Below, in pieces: positions 7,372-14,618 of a DNA stretch of 20,958 nt. The notes under the pieces were generated by a model. That model was not told the DNA's origin and searched no databases. It worked only from the letters and a program-made list of their open reading frames with translations. Made by a program: the position numbers and the translations under genes. The DNA lies in the NCBI GenBank assembly GCA_023254955.1, contig JALRKC010000005.1, positions 1 through 20,958 of the forward strand, in the 5' to 3' direction. Origin of the DNA: Candidatus Nanopelagicales bacterium (GTDB lineage Bacteria; Actinomycetota; Actinomycetes; S36-B12; UBA5976). Numbering within the stretch: position 1 is the first letter of the stretch; each line of letters begins with the position of its first letter.

Positions 7372-7392
7372 CTAATTTCAAATTGAAATTAG
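7372..7392. repeat. Perfect 21-bp palindrome upstream of the BMP lipoprotein gene (candidate operator or leader hairpin)
   Basis: Arms CTAATTTCAA (7372-7381) and TTGAAATTAG (7383-7392) flank a single central A (7382). The palindrome ends 6 bp before the Shine-Dalgarno sequence. As RNA it could form only a weak A+U stem of 9 bp with a 3-nt loop. As DNA it looks like a dimeric repressor operator. It has no U tract, so it is not a terminator. No transcription factor gene is in the window. Confidence 0.6.
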
Positions 7393-7412
7393 TAATTAAG
7401 GAGAGCTAATAA

Positions 7413-8513
7413 ATGCGACGCATGCGTATCTTGGCGGGAATTTCACTTCTTGTCTTATTGCTAGCAGCTTGCAGTAGTTCAACTGATTCTGATTCCGCTT
7501 CCTCTGCTGAGGACACGACTGCTACTGAGGTTGAAGCAACAACTGAAGAAGCAACGGAACTAGATGATTCGAACTGTGCTTCTGCAGAAGTATTTTGCAT
7601 TGGTCTAGTAACTGACATCGGAAAGGTTGACGATAAATCATTCAACCAATCTGCATGGGAAGGTGCAGTAGCAGCAGCCGAAAGCACTGGTGGCTTTGCT
7701 AAGTATGTCGAAACAGTTGACACTAAAGATTATGCAAACAACATTGCACAATTCACAGACAAGAATTACGACGCGATTGTTACCGTAGGATTCTTGATGG
7801 CCGAAGCAACAGTTGTTGCGGCAAAAGAGTATCCAGATACTCACTTCATCGGTGTTGATCAATTCATCGGAGAAGAGATACCAAATCTAACTGGTCTCAT
7901 TTTCCCTGAAGATCAAGCAGGTTACGCCGCAGGTTACCTTGCAGGATTGATGACAAAGACCAATAAACTTGGACAAGTACTTGGTCTTGAAATCCCTCCT
8001 GTTCAAAAATTCGCCCTAGGATTTGAGGCTGGTGCTAAGGCTGCTAATTCAGCAGTGACAGTTACGACCGTGTATCACCCGCCGGCGGACAACGGCTTTG
8101 CTGACCCTGTATGGGGTGGACAAGAAGCACGTAAGCAATTGGATCAAGGTGCAGACGTGATCTTCGCTGCAGGTGGTGGAACCGGTAACGGTGGCCTCAT
8201 CGAAATTGCCAAAGATCCAGGCGCTGGTGAATCTGTGTTCTGTATCGGTGTAGATGCCGATCAGTGGGGAACCGTTCCTGAAGCACAGCCTTGCTTGATA
8301 ACTTCAGCAATGAAGTTGATTACTGACGGAACTTCCACTCTCTTGGGTCAAGTTAATGATGGCTCAATTGCTGGTGGAAACTACGTCGGATTGACGGGCT
8401 TGGCACCATACCACGACTTCGATAGCGTCATTCCTGACGATGTTAAAGCTGCAGTGGATGAAATCGTAGTCGGCTTGAAAGACGGCTCAATTCAGACTGG
8501 CGTTACCCTGTAA
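7413..8513 (+). CDS. BMP-family (PnrA-like) substrate-binding lipoprotein of a nucleoside ABC importer
   Basis: The 366-residue precursor has a basic start (MRRMR), a hydrophobic stretch and a lipobox (LLAAC) with the lipidated Cys at residue 20. A Ser/Thr/Glu/Asp-rich linker follows to about residue 60. The mature part is a BMP domain: GLVTDIGKVDDKSFNQ (64-79, with Asp68 and Asn78 at the usual nucleoside contacts), DQAGYAAGYLAGLM, FAAGGGTGNG and GVDADQW with Asp281 for ribose. Such proteins bind guanosine, inosine, adenosine or cytidine outside the membrane and feed the permeases encoded next. Four more cysteines (residues 55, 62, 277 and about 295) could form disulfides. The ATG has AGGAG at 7399-7403, nine bases upstream. 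Codon choice leans to C-ending codons (TTC, AAC, ATC, GAC) more than in neighbours, as expected for an abundant protein. A GC-rich stem-loop follows the gene. Confidence 0.93.
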   Translation: MRRMRILAGISLLVLLLAACSSSTDSDSASSAEDTTATEVEATTEEATELDDSNCASAEVFCIGLVTDIGKVDDKSFNQSAWEGAVAAAESTGGFAKYVETVDTKDYANNIAQFTDKNYDAIVTVGFLMAEATVVAAKEYPDTHFIGVDQFIGEEIPNLTGLIFPEDQAGYAAGYLAGLMTKTNKLGQVLGLEIPPVQKFALGFEAGAKAANSAVTVTTVYHPPADNGFADPVWGGQEARKQLDQGADVIFAAGGGTGNGGLIEIAKDPGAGESVFCIGVDADQWGTVPEAQPCLITSAMKLITDGTSTLLGQVNDGSIAGGNYVGLTGLAPYHDFDSVIPDDVKAAVDEIVVGLKDGSIQTGVTL

Positions 8514-8541
8514 CTTCTAAAGTCTGAAAACTAAACTAAGT

Positions 8542-8563
8542 GCGGGGCGTAATTGCGCCCCGC
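8542..8563 (+). terminator. GC-rich stem-loop between the lipoprotein and permease genes (3'-stabilising or attenuating hairpin)
   Basis: GCGGGGCG (8542-8549) and CGCCCCGC (8556-8563) are perfect complements around a TAATTG loop, starting 28 nt after the lipoprotein stop. No run of T follows (CTTGGTAATAAAAGG), so full Rho-independent termination is unlikely. Similar hairpins after binding-protein genes are known to stabilise the upstream mRNA and lower downstream expression, so that the lipoprotein is made in excess of the permeases. That role is inferred from position. Confidence 0.65.
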
Positions 8564-8574
8564 CTTGGTAATAA

Positions 8575-8581
8575 AAGGGGG
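8575..8581 (+). promoter_or_regulatory. Shine-Dalgarno AAGGGGG deciding the TTG start at 8589
   Basis: The purine run lies seven bases before the TTG at 8589-8591 and can pair with the 16S tail with one G-U wobble. In-frame TTG codons at 8553 and 8565 have no such site, and 8553 lies in the loop of the upstream hairpin. Confidence 0.6.
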
Positions 8582-8588
8582 CGATTGT

Positions 8589-9689
8589 TTGCAAACCGAA
8601 TCGGACGACGCAAAAAAGTTACACCCCTCTCTCGAATATTTGATAAAAAAACAGTCTTTTATCGTTCCGATCATTGCAGTCATTGTCGCACTAATCATTG
8701 GCTCAGTATTAATTTACTTTCAAGGCGCAAATCCCATTGGTGCGTATAAGACAATCTTACAAGCATCGCTGGGCAACGAGAGAGGTTTAATTCGAACTCT
8801 CGAGAAAACAACCCCGCTTATTTTGGCTGGATTGGCAGTTGCGGTGGCACTGAGAGTTGGACTGTTCAACATTGGTGCACAGGGACAGCTAATCATGGGC
8901 GCTTTTTTTGCTACTTGGGCAGGTTTTACATTTACTAATTTGCCTGCTTTGATTCATATTTTTGTGGGATTGCTCGCGGGCATTATTGCAGGCGGACTTT
9001 GGGCCGCAATTGCAGGAATCTTGAAGGCTTACCGCGGCGTCCACGAAGTTATCTCGACCATCATGCTCAATAGCATCGCAATTGCCATTTTGGATTACTT
9101 AGTGAATTATCCTTACAAAGAACCTGATCAGCCGTTGCCCAGAACTGTTCCAATTCTCGAATCGGCGCAACTTCCAAAAATTGGATTTGTTCCTGTCGGC
9201 TTTATTTTGGCTCTACTTGTAGCAACCTTTATTTCTTGGCTGATAAACAGGACAACAACTGGATTTAGGTTTAACACGGTCGGAGCCAATAAATTTGCCG
9301 CAGCGTACGCTGGAATAAAAATTAAATATGTTGTGGTTAGCTCCATGCTGCTAAGTGGAGGGCTAGCTGGTTTGGGTGGTGCGATTGAAACCCTCGGTAT
9401 CACTTATCGTTTTGAGCCCGCCTTTAACAAGGGACTTGGTTTTGATGGCATAACAATTGCCTTGCTAGCAAGGGCAAATCCAATCGCAACAATTCCCGCA
9501 GCATTCCTGGTTGGGATATTGCGAAGTGGTGCACCGACTTTGCAGTTTGATTATGGGCTTGAACCCGAGATAGTTGATCTATTGCTGGCCCTCACACTTC
9601 TTTTTGTTGCTGCTCCAATACTAGGAAAATTGATTTTCAGAAAACGAGCAGAGAAATCTGAAAATGTCTCTTCAGGATGGGGCTCATGA
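8589..9689 (+). CDS. Nucleoside ABC importer, first permease subunit (NupP/RnsC-like, BPD_transp_2 family)
   Basis: With the TTG at 8589 the protein has 366 residues. A short polar N-terminus (QTESDDAKKLHPSLEYLIKK) leads into the first membrane helix (FIVPIIAVIVALIIGSVLIY). About eight to ten hydrophobic segments follow, including the conserved RVGLFNIGAQGQLIMGAFFA block with its N-I-G-A-Q-G-Q motif and the FGTI/ILSGGLAGLGGAIETLG coupling region. These are hallmarks of the branched-chain/ribose/nucleoside-type permeases that sit next to BMP lipoproteins (Bacillus NupP, Streptococcus RnsC). It forms the membrane channel with the next gene product. The stop overlaps the next start (ATGA at 9686-9689). 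Translation may be reduced relative to the lipoprotein by the preceding hairpin and the TTG start. Substrate identity depends on the binding protein. Confidence 0.9.
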   Translation: MQTESDDAKKLHPSLEYLIKKQSFIVPIIAVIVALIIGSVLIYFQGANPIGAYKTILQASLGNERGLIRTLEKTTPLILAGLAVAVALRVGLFNIGAQGQLIMGAFFATWAGFTFTNLPALIHIFVGLLAGIIAGGLWAAIAGILKAYRGVHEVISTIMLNSIAIAILDYLVNYPYKEPDQPLPRTVPILESAQLPKIGFVPVGFILALLVATFISWLINRTTTGFRFNTVGANKFAAAYAGIKIKYVVVSSMLLSGGLAGLGGAIETLGITYRFEPAFNKGLGFDGITIALLARANPIATIPAAFLVGILRSGAPTLQFDYGLEPEIVDLLLALTLLFVAAPILGKLIFRKRAEKSENVSSGWGS

Positions 9690-10678
9690 GTAAATTTCTT
9701 CAGCGCCACCAAAAGGCGGTACTTTCTACGTTACTTGTGATAGTAATCGCATATGGATTCTACTTTTGGGATTCAGTTAGAACTACATCCATTTTAAACT
9801 TCTCATTGAGTTATGCGTTACCACTGATTTTGGCAGCGATGGTGGGAATTATCGGAGAGCGAAGCGGAGTGGTAAATATCGGTATTGAGGGGCAAATGCT
9901 TCTCAGCGCTTTTGTAGCTTTTTTCGCTGCAGTTGCCACCGGAAGCCTAATAATTGGGGCCTTTTTAGGTATGGCCTCCGGCTTACTAGCTGGTGCTTTT
10001 TTGGGTATAGCGGCAGTTAAATGGGAAATGGATCAAATCATTGCTGGTGTTGTGATAAATATAGTTGCCGCTGGAATAACTTCTTTTTACTACACACCCG
10101 GTCAATCCTTGCCAGCAATAGTTCCTCGAATAGAGATTCCATACTTGTCACAAATTCCGTTAATTGGTCAGGTGTTTTTCAACAAAAGTATTTTTGTTTA
10201 TGCAACATTGATTTTGGTAGTAGTTCTACAGGTGATGCTATTCACTTCAAAGTGGGGATTGCGAACTCGTGCGGTCGGCGAGTACCCCAGTGCGGCTGAT
10301 ACCGCGGGAATAAATGTTTATCGAACGCGCATTTTAAATGTTGCAATCGCTGGTGTCTTAGCAGGAACCGCCGGTGCATACCTTTCATTAGATGCCGCAG
10401 GTTGGTTTGAGAGAGGTTTTACTGCCGGACGCGGATTTTTGGCATTAGCGATAATGATTTTTGGAGCCTGGAATCCCTTTGGCGCGATGGCAGCTGCACT
10501 GTTTTTCGGATTCGCTAGTGGAATGGCAAGTCAATTACAAGCTGACGAAGTCATAAATATTCCGCAACAGTTAATTAACATGCTCCCGTATGTAATGACT
10601 TTAATTATTCTCTCCTTAGCAGCAGGAAAGGTTCGGCCTCCAGGCGCTGTTGGACAACCTTATAAAAAGGAGGGCTAA
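9686..10678 (+). CDS. Nucleoside ABC importer, second permease subunit (NupQ/RnsD-like, BPD_transp_2 family)
   Basis: The 330-residue polytopic protein has a first helix at about residues 15-30 (VLSTLLVIVIAYGFYFW) and the family block SGVVNIGIEGQMLLSAFVAFF. A cytoplasmic coupling region (GLRTRAVGEYPSAADTAGIN) and a repeat of small hydrophobic helices follow. The two permeases share the NIGxxGQ motif, as expected for a heterodimeric pore. I chose the ATG at 9686 because it overlaps the previous stop (ATGA) and AGGA at 9674-9677 is eight bases upstream; the in-frame ATG at 9677 has no comparable site. The next gene starts 2 bp after the stop, with its Shine-Dalgarno sequence inside this gene's end. 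It works in the cytoplasmic membrane with the first permease and the double ATPase. Confidence 0.9.
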   Translation: MSKFLQRHQKAVLSTLLVIVIAYGFYFWDSVRTTSILNFSLSYALPLILAAMVGIIGERSGVVNIGIEGQMLLSAFVAFFAAVATGSLIIGAFLGMASGLLAGAFLGIAAVKWEMDQIIAGVVINIVAAGITSFYYTPGQSLPAIVPRIEIPYLSQIPLIGQVFFNKSIFVYATLILVVVLQVMLFTSKWGLRTRAVGEYPSAADTAGINVYRTRILNVAIAGVLAGTAGAYLSLDAAGWFERGFTAGRGFLALAIMIFGAWNPFGAMAAALFFGFASGMASQLQADEVINIPQQLINMLPYVMTLIILSLAAGKVRPPGAVGQPYKKEG

Positions 10679-10680
10679 CA

Positions 10681-12192
10681 GTGACTGCATTACTAGAAGT
10701 GAGGTCTGTTTCAAAACAATTTCCTGGCGTACTGGCAAATGACAATATTTCGCTTACGGTTAATCCAGGAGAAATCGTTGCTTTATTAGGTGAAAACGGA
10801 GCAGGGAAATCGACTTTAGTAAAAATGATTTATGGGCTGTATCCACCTGATTCGGGTGAAATTTATTTTGATGGAAAAAAGGTTGAAATACAGTCACCAA
10901 AACAAGCAATCGATCTGGGTATTGGCATGGTTCATCAGCACTTTCAATTGGTGCCAGTTTTTAGTGTTGCAGAAAATGTGGCTTTAGGCGCCGAAAAGAA
11001 ACACTTAGGTCTTTATGATTCTCGACAAGCAGAAAATGATGTAGCCAAATTAAGTGAAAAATATGGATTAGTTGTTGACCCTTCGGCAAAAATAGAAGAC
11101 CTGCCAGTGGGAACCCAACAAAGAGTGGAAATTTTAAAAGTTCTTTATCGTGATGCGAAGTTGTTAATTTTGGATGAGCCAACCGCCGTTTTGACTCCAC
11201 AAGAAACCGATGAATTATTAGAAGTAATGCGCGGGTTTGCCAAGCAAGGGGTTGGCGTTATTTTTATTACCCATAAATTGAGAGAAGTCTTGGCGGTAGC
11301 TGATCGAGTAGTGGTTTTGCGCAACGGAAAATTGGTGGGCGAAACTAAACCAAGCCAAACAGACCAATCGGGATTAGCGCAGATGATGGTCGGCCGACCG
11401 GTGGTGTTAGACGTTAAAAAAGAACCTGCGCAACCAAAAGCTGAAGTTTTAAAGATTGAAAACTTAGTGGTAAAAGACGATCGGAATCTGGTTGCAGTAA
11501 ATAATCTTTCACTATCTGTTAGAGCCGGTGAAATTGTTGGAATCGCAGGAGTCGAAGGAAACGGACAGCGAGAATTGGTGCAAGGGATCACTGGCCTTAG
11601 AAAAATTGAATCTGGAAAAGTTCTTATCAATAATAAAGACGCAACTGATGCGTCACCGCATCAAGTGCATGAAATGGGGGTGGCTCACGTTCCAGAAGAT
11701 CGCGAACGAGATGGCTTAGTCGCCTCTTATTCGATAGCCGACAACCTCGTGCTAAATAGATTTGATGAAGCGGAATTCTCTAGGAGAGGAGTTCGGCAAT
11801 CCGGACCAATAAAGAAACTTGCTGGCTCATTAGTTGATAAATTTGACGTTAGAACTCCCTCAATTGAAACTAGAGCTGGCTCACTCTCTGGTGGAAATAA
11901 GCAGAAACTAGTGATCGCTCGTGAATTAGCTTGGGAACCAGAACTATTAATTGCGGCTCAACCAACACGTGGCGTTGATGTTGGCTCTATAGAATTTATT
12001 CATAATCAAATCGTTCAAGCTCGAGATAATGGCGCTGCTGTATTATTGGTTTCTGCAGAGTTAGATGAAGTTTTGGGATTAGCAGATCGTGTTGCAGTTA
12101 TATACGCTGGAAAAATTGTTGCCGTACTGGATCAAAAAGACGCAGAGCGTAACAAAGTTGGTAGATTAATGGCTGGTGGAGATATTAATTGA
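10681..12192 (+). CDS. Nucleoside ABC importer ATPase, two fused nucleotide-binding domains (NupO/RnsA-like)
   Basis: The 503-residue protein carries two ABC domains. The first has Walker A GENGAGKST (37-45), an HQHFQL Q-loop (85-90), an LPVGTQQ signature (141-147), Walker B LLILDEPTA with Glu166, and His198 (THK). The second has a degenerate Walker A (GVEGNGQRE, near 290-298, without the Lys-Ser/Thr pair), a canonical LSGGNKQ signature (402-408), and AAQPTRG in place of Walker B Asp-Glu. Asymmetry of this kind is normal for sugar- and BMP-type double ATPases: one competent and one degenerate site drive import. The GTG start has AAGGAGG seven bases upstream (10667-10673), the strongest ribosome site in the operon. 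The stop overlaps the next TTG start (TTGA). Confidence 0.94.
   Translation: MTALLEVRSVSKQFPGVLANDNISLTVNPGEIVALLGENGAGKSTLVKMIYGLYPPDSGEIYFDGKKVEIQSPKQAIDLGIGMVHQHFQLVPVFSVAENVALGAEKKHLGLYDSRQAENDVAKLSEKYGLVVDPSAKIEDLPVGTQQRVEILKVLYRDAKLLILDEPTAVLTPQETDELLEVMRGFAKQGVGVIFITHKLREVLAVADRVVVLRNGKLVGETKPSQTDQSGLAQMMVGRPVVLDVKKEPAQPKAEVLKIENLVVKDDRNLVAVNNLSLSVRAGEIVGIAGVEGNGQRELVQGITGLRKIESGKVLINNKDATDASPHQVHEMGVAHVPEDRERDGLVASYSIADNLVLNRFDEAEFSRRGVRQSGPIKKLAGSLVDKFDVRTPSIETRAGSLSGGNKQKLVIARELAWEPELLIAAQPTRGVDVGSIEFIHNQIVQARDNGAAVLLVSAELDEVLGLADRVAVIYAGKIVAVLDQKDAERNKVGRLMAGGDIN
12178..12181 (+). promoter_or_regulatory. Shine-Dalgarno GGAG deciding the TTG start at 12189
   Basis: GGAG within the last codons of the ATPase gene lies seven bases before the TTG at 12189-12191, which overlaps the ATPase stop as TTGA. 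This is the same arrangement as at 3196-3210. Confidence 0.65.
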
Positions 12193-12656
12193 ATAAATAT
12201 CAAGACTTTTCCACAAAGCAATTAGAAGCAGAAGAGCAACATTTAAGTTTTGATAGTTTTTCCCACAACCAAGCACTAGCGCTAGGTCAGTTTGCCATTT
12301 CAATTATTCAAGATGCGCCCATCGCCATGGAGGTTAGAAAAGGCAATCAGTTGGTCTTTAAAGCCAGCATGCCGGGCACCTCGCAAGATAATGATTGGTG
12401 GCTAAATAGAAAGTTCAAGGCAGCTGATCGCTTTGGTCATTCCAGTCTTTGGGTCAAAAAGAAATTTCAAGAAATGGGCCAAGACTTTGAAATTGATTCT
12501 GGCTTAGACCAAGATTTATACGCGGCGCATGGCGGGGTAGTTCCGATAATTGTTAAAGGAACCGGCATGGTTGGCGGTATTGGAATTTCTGGATTACCAG
12601 ACGTAGAAGATCACCGGTATGCTGTGGAGATACTAGAAAAGTTCAAAAATAAATAA
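12189..12656 (+). CDS. UPF0303 / HbpS-like heme-degrading-domain protein, function unknown
   Basis: The 155-residue cytoplasmic protein (no signal peptide) matches the UPF0303 family. It has a helical N-terminus, then FDSFSHNQALALGQFAISII (21-40), an AMEVRKGNQLVFKASMPGTS block, DNDWWLNRK (67-75), and the diagnostic C-terminal AHGGVVPIIVKGTGMVGGIG followed by SGLPDVEDH. Family members adopt the profilin-like fold of HbpS/GlcG-type 'heme-degrading domain' proteins. The name is historical and no single biochemical role is established. Its place between the importer ATPase gene (1-bp stop/start offset, TTG start) and adenosine deaminase suggests co-expression with nucleoside uptake, for example as a small-molecule sensor or chaperone. 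That is inference. Length is normal for the family. Confidence 0.85.
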   Translation: MNKYQDFSTKQLEAEEQHLSFDSFSHNQALALGQFAISIIQDAPIAMEVRKGNQLVFKASMPGTSQDNDWWLNRKFKAADRFGHSSLWVKKKFQEMGQDFEIDSGLDQDLYAAHGGVVPIIVKGTGMVGGIGISGLPDVEDHRYAVEILEKFKNK

Positions 12657-12666
12657 TTGAGGAATC

Positions 12667-13773
12667 TTGAGCAGTAATTTAAGTTTAGAAGTTGTTAAAT
12701 CTTTGCCGAAAGTGGTTTTACATGACCATTTAGACGGGGGAGTTCGCCCGGCAACAATCGCCGCGCTGGCTAAAGAAACCGGATATGACAAGTTGCCCAC
12801 CCAAGACCCGGTCGCGCTAGCTAATTGGTTTCGAGAAGCCTGCGATTCTGGCTCATTAGAAACATACCTAGAAGCTTTTGTGCACACAGTCGGGGTAATG
12901 CAAACTCCGGCCGCAATTGAAAGAGTAGCTTTTGAAGCGGTTGAAGATTTAGCTAATGATGGTGTGGTTTATGCCGAAATCAGAATGGCGCCAGAATTAT
13001 TGCAAGAAAAAGGCCTTTCGCTAGATGAAGTAGTTGAGCAAATGCTTGCTGGGTTTAAACGTGGCGAAAAAGAGATGCAGGCGCAAGGTAAAACCATTCG
13101 AATTGGTTTATTGCTTACAGCAATGCGCACTGCAGCACGCAGTAGCGAAATTGCGCAACTTGCCATTAAATGGCGAGATAAAGGTGTAGTTGGTTTTGAT
13201 ATTGCCGGAAAAGAAGCGGGTTATCCACCCACTCGTCACTTAGATGCCTTTGACGCAATTCGGCAAGCAAATTTTCACATGACAATACATGCCGGCGAAG
13301 CATTTGGCCTACCTTCAATTTGGGAAGCCGTGCAAATTTGTGGTACAGATCGCTTAGGTCATGGAGTAAGAATTGTTGATGACATATCTTTTGACAGCGA
13401 TAACAATCCAGTTCTAGGGCCGATGGCGGCTTATGTAAGAGATAGAAGAGTGCCGCTAGAAATGTGCCCGTCATCAAACGTGCAAACTGGTGCTGCGAAA
13501 AGTATTAAAGAGCATCCAATTTCACTTTTGAGAAAACTACAGTTTCGAGTTACCGTAAATACCGATAACCGCTTAATGAGCGATACTTTTATGAGCAAAG
13601 AAATGTATCTTTTAGTTCATGAAGCAGGCTTTACATTAAAAGATCTACAGTGGCTAACGGTGAACGCGATGAAGAGTGCTTTTATACCTTTTGATGAACG
13701 CTTAGCGTTAATTAATGGGGTTATAAAGCCCGGGTATGCAAAAGTTGCTGAAGAACTAGGGATAACTTTCTAA
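12667..13773 (+). CDS. add: Adenosine deaminase
   Basis: The 368-residue enzyme deaminates adenosine and deoxyadenosine to inosine and deoxyinosine. The full zinc and catalytic set is present: H19 and H21 (HDHLDGG), H208 and Glu211 (HAGEAFG), H232 (RLGHGVRI) and D300 (VNTDNRLM). [11 protein letters not shown] and [13 protein letters not shown], typical of actinobacterial Add, are also there. The TTG at 12667 has GAGGA close upstream, at short spacing (3 nt), so initiation is probably modest. An alternative TTG at 12703 would shorten the N-terminus by 12 residues but lacks a ribosome site. It ends the importer operon, 10 bp after the UPF0303 stop. Its TAA overlaps the TAG of the convergent half-ALDH gene by two bases. 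Its product inosine feeds PunA. Confidence 0.94.
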   Translation: MSSNLSLEVVKSLPKVVLHDHLDGGVRPATIAALAKETGYDKLPTQDPVALANWFREACDSGSLETYLEAFVHTVGVMQTPAAIERVAFEAVEDLANDGVVYAEIRMAPELLQEKGLSLDEVVEQMLAGFKRGEKEMQAQGKTIRIGLLLTAMRTAARSSEIAQLAIKWRDKGVVGFDIAGKEAGYPPTRHLDAFDAIRQANFHMTIHAGEAFGLPSIWEAVQICGTDRLGHGVRIVDDISFDSDNNPVLGPMAAYVRDRRVPLEMCPSSNVQTGAAKSIKEHPISLLRKLQFRVTVNTDNRLMSDTFMSKEMYLLVHEAGFTLKDLQWLTVNAMKSAFIPFDERLALINGVIKPGYAKVAEELGITF

Positions 13774-14618
13774 TAGCCTCTGGGATGCCAAACAGTCTTA
13801 ATCTCTAGCCAGGCCTTAATTCGATTTAAACCGTGAGTGCCAGTTTTTGTTGGACGCAAAACTCTTTTCAGATTTTCAGCGGCAGCTTTTTCTAGGCTGA
13901 TAGCTAATTCTTTATTCGCTACACCCGTAAAATCAATTGCATTCACATCAGAATGAGCGGCCAAGTGGGGAGCCACTTCTGCAATATCGCAGGTCAAAAT
14001 ATTTACCACCCCTGCAGGCACGTCACTTGTTGCTAGTGACTCCGCCAAGCTGATTGCAGCCAGCGCAGAATTTTTTGCTACCAAAACTACGCAACTATTG
14101 CCTGAAACGATTGCCGCGGCAATCGCCTCAACTAATGAATAGAGTGCTGGTTTTGACTCAGGGATGATCGCTACAATTCCTGTTGGCTCTGGTACTGAAA
14201 AGTTAAAGAAGTTACCAGCAACAGGGTTTGCTGAGCCATTAACCATGGCCAATTTGTCGCTCCATCCGGCATACCAAACCCACCGATCAATAGAGTTTTG
14301 TACTTCTTTTTCTGCGTCGCGCTTGCTAGCACCCTGCGTGACTAGTTCAGAAATAAATTGATCTTTTCGTCCTTGCATGATTTCGGCAACCCGGTATAAA
14401 ACTTGTCCTCGGTTATAAGCGGTAGCTATTGACCATTTTTGAAATCCACTTCGTGCGGCCAACACAGCTTCTCTGGCATCTTTTTTACTAGCACGGGCCA
14501 GGTTGGCAATGAATTGGCCTTTTGAGCTTTTAAGTTCAAGGGTTCTACCAGATTCGCTACGCGGAAAGGCGCCGTTAATAAATAATTTATGAGTTTTCAT
14601 GATTGATAAATCGTTCAT
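13770..14618 (-). CDS. Half-length aldehyde dehydrogenase-like protein, catalytic residues absent
   Basis: The 282-residue protein aligns with the first, NAD-domain half of ALDHs (KLFINGAF at 11-18, an ARSGFQKW helix, [22 protein letters not shown]). Family length is 450-500 residues. Where intact ALDHs have PWNFP, KPAE, FTGSTEVG and LELGGK, it has [19 protein letters not shown] and ENLKRV. The oxyanion Asn, general-base Glu and the catalytic-Cys domain are therefore missing. It ends in a distinctive tail ([19 protein letters not shown]) and then the convergent add gene, with no remnant of a C-terminal domain. The start ATG overlaps the stop of the full-length ALDH gene (TAATG), which implies coupled translation; an in-frame ATG at 14600 is an alternative. 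I infer a non-catalytic partner or structural subunit of the neighbouring ALDH. It is the last gene of the punA-pgm-deoC operon. Confidence 0.85.
   Translation of the reverse strand: MNDLSIMKTHKLFINGAFPRSESGRTLELKSSKGQFIANLARASKKDAREAVLAARSGFQKWSIATAYNRGQVLYRVAEIMQGRKDQFISELVTQGASKRDAEKEVQNSIDRWVWYAGWSDKLAMVNGSANPVAGNFFNFSVPEPTGIVAIIPESKPALYSLVEAIAAAIVSGNSCVVLVAKNSALAAISLAESLATSDVPAGVVNILTCDIAEVAPHLAAHSDVNAIDFTGVANKELAISLEKAAAENLKRVLRPTKTGTHGLNRIKAWLEIKTVWHPRGY

Noticed and set aside
13770..14618. Half-ALDH as a frameshifted or truncated pseudogene
   Set aside because: No C-terminal ALDH remnant follows in any frame (the add gene starts at once on the other strand), and the protein has its own coherent tail and a coupled start.
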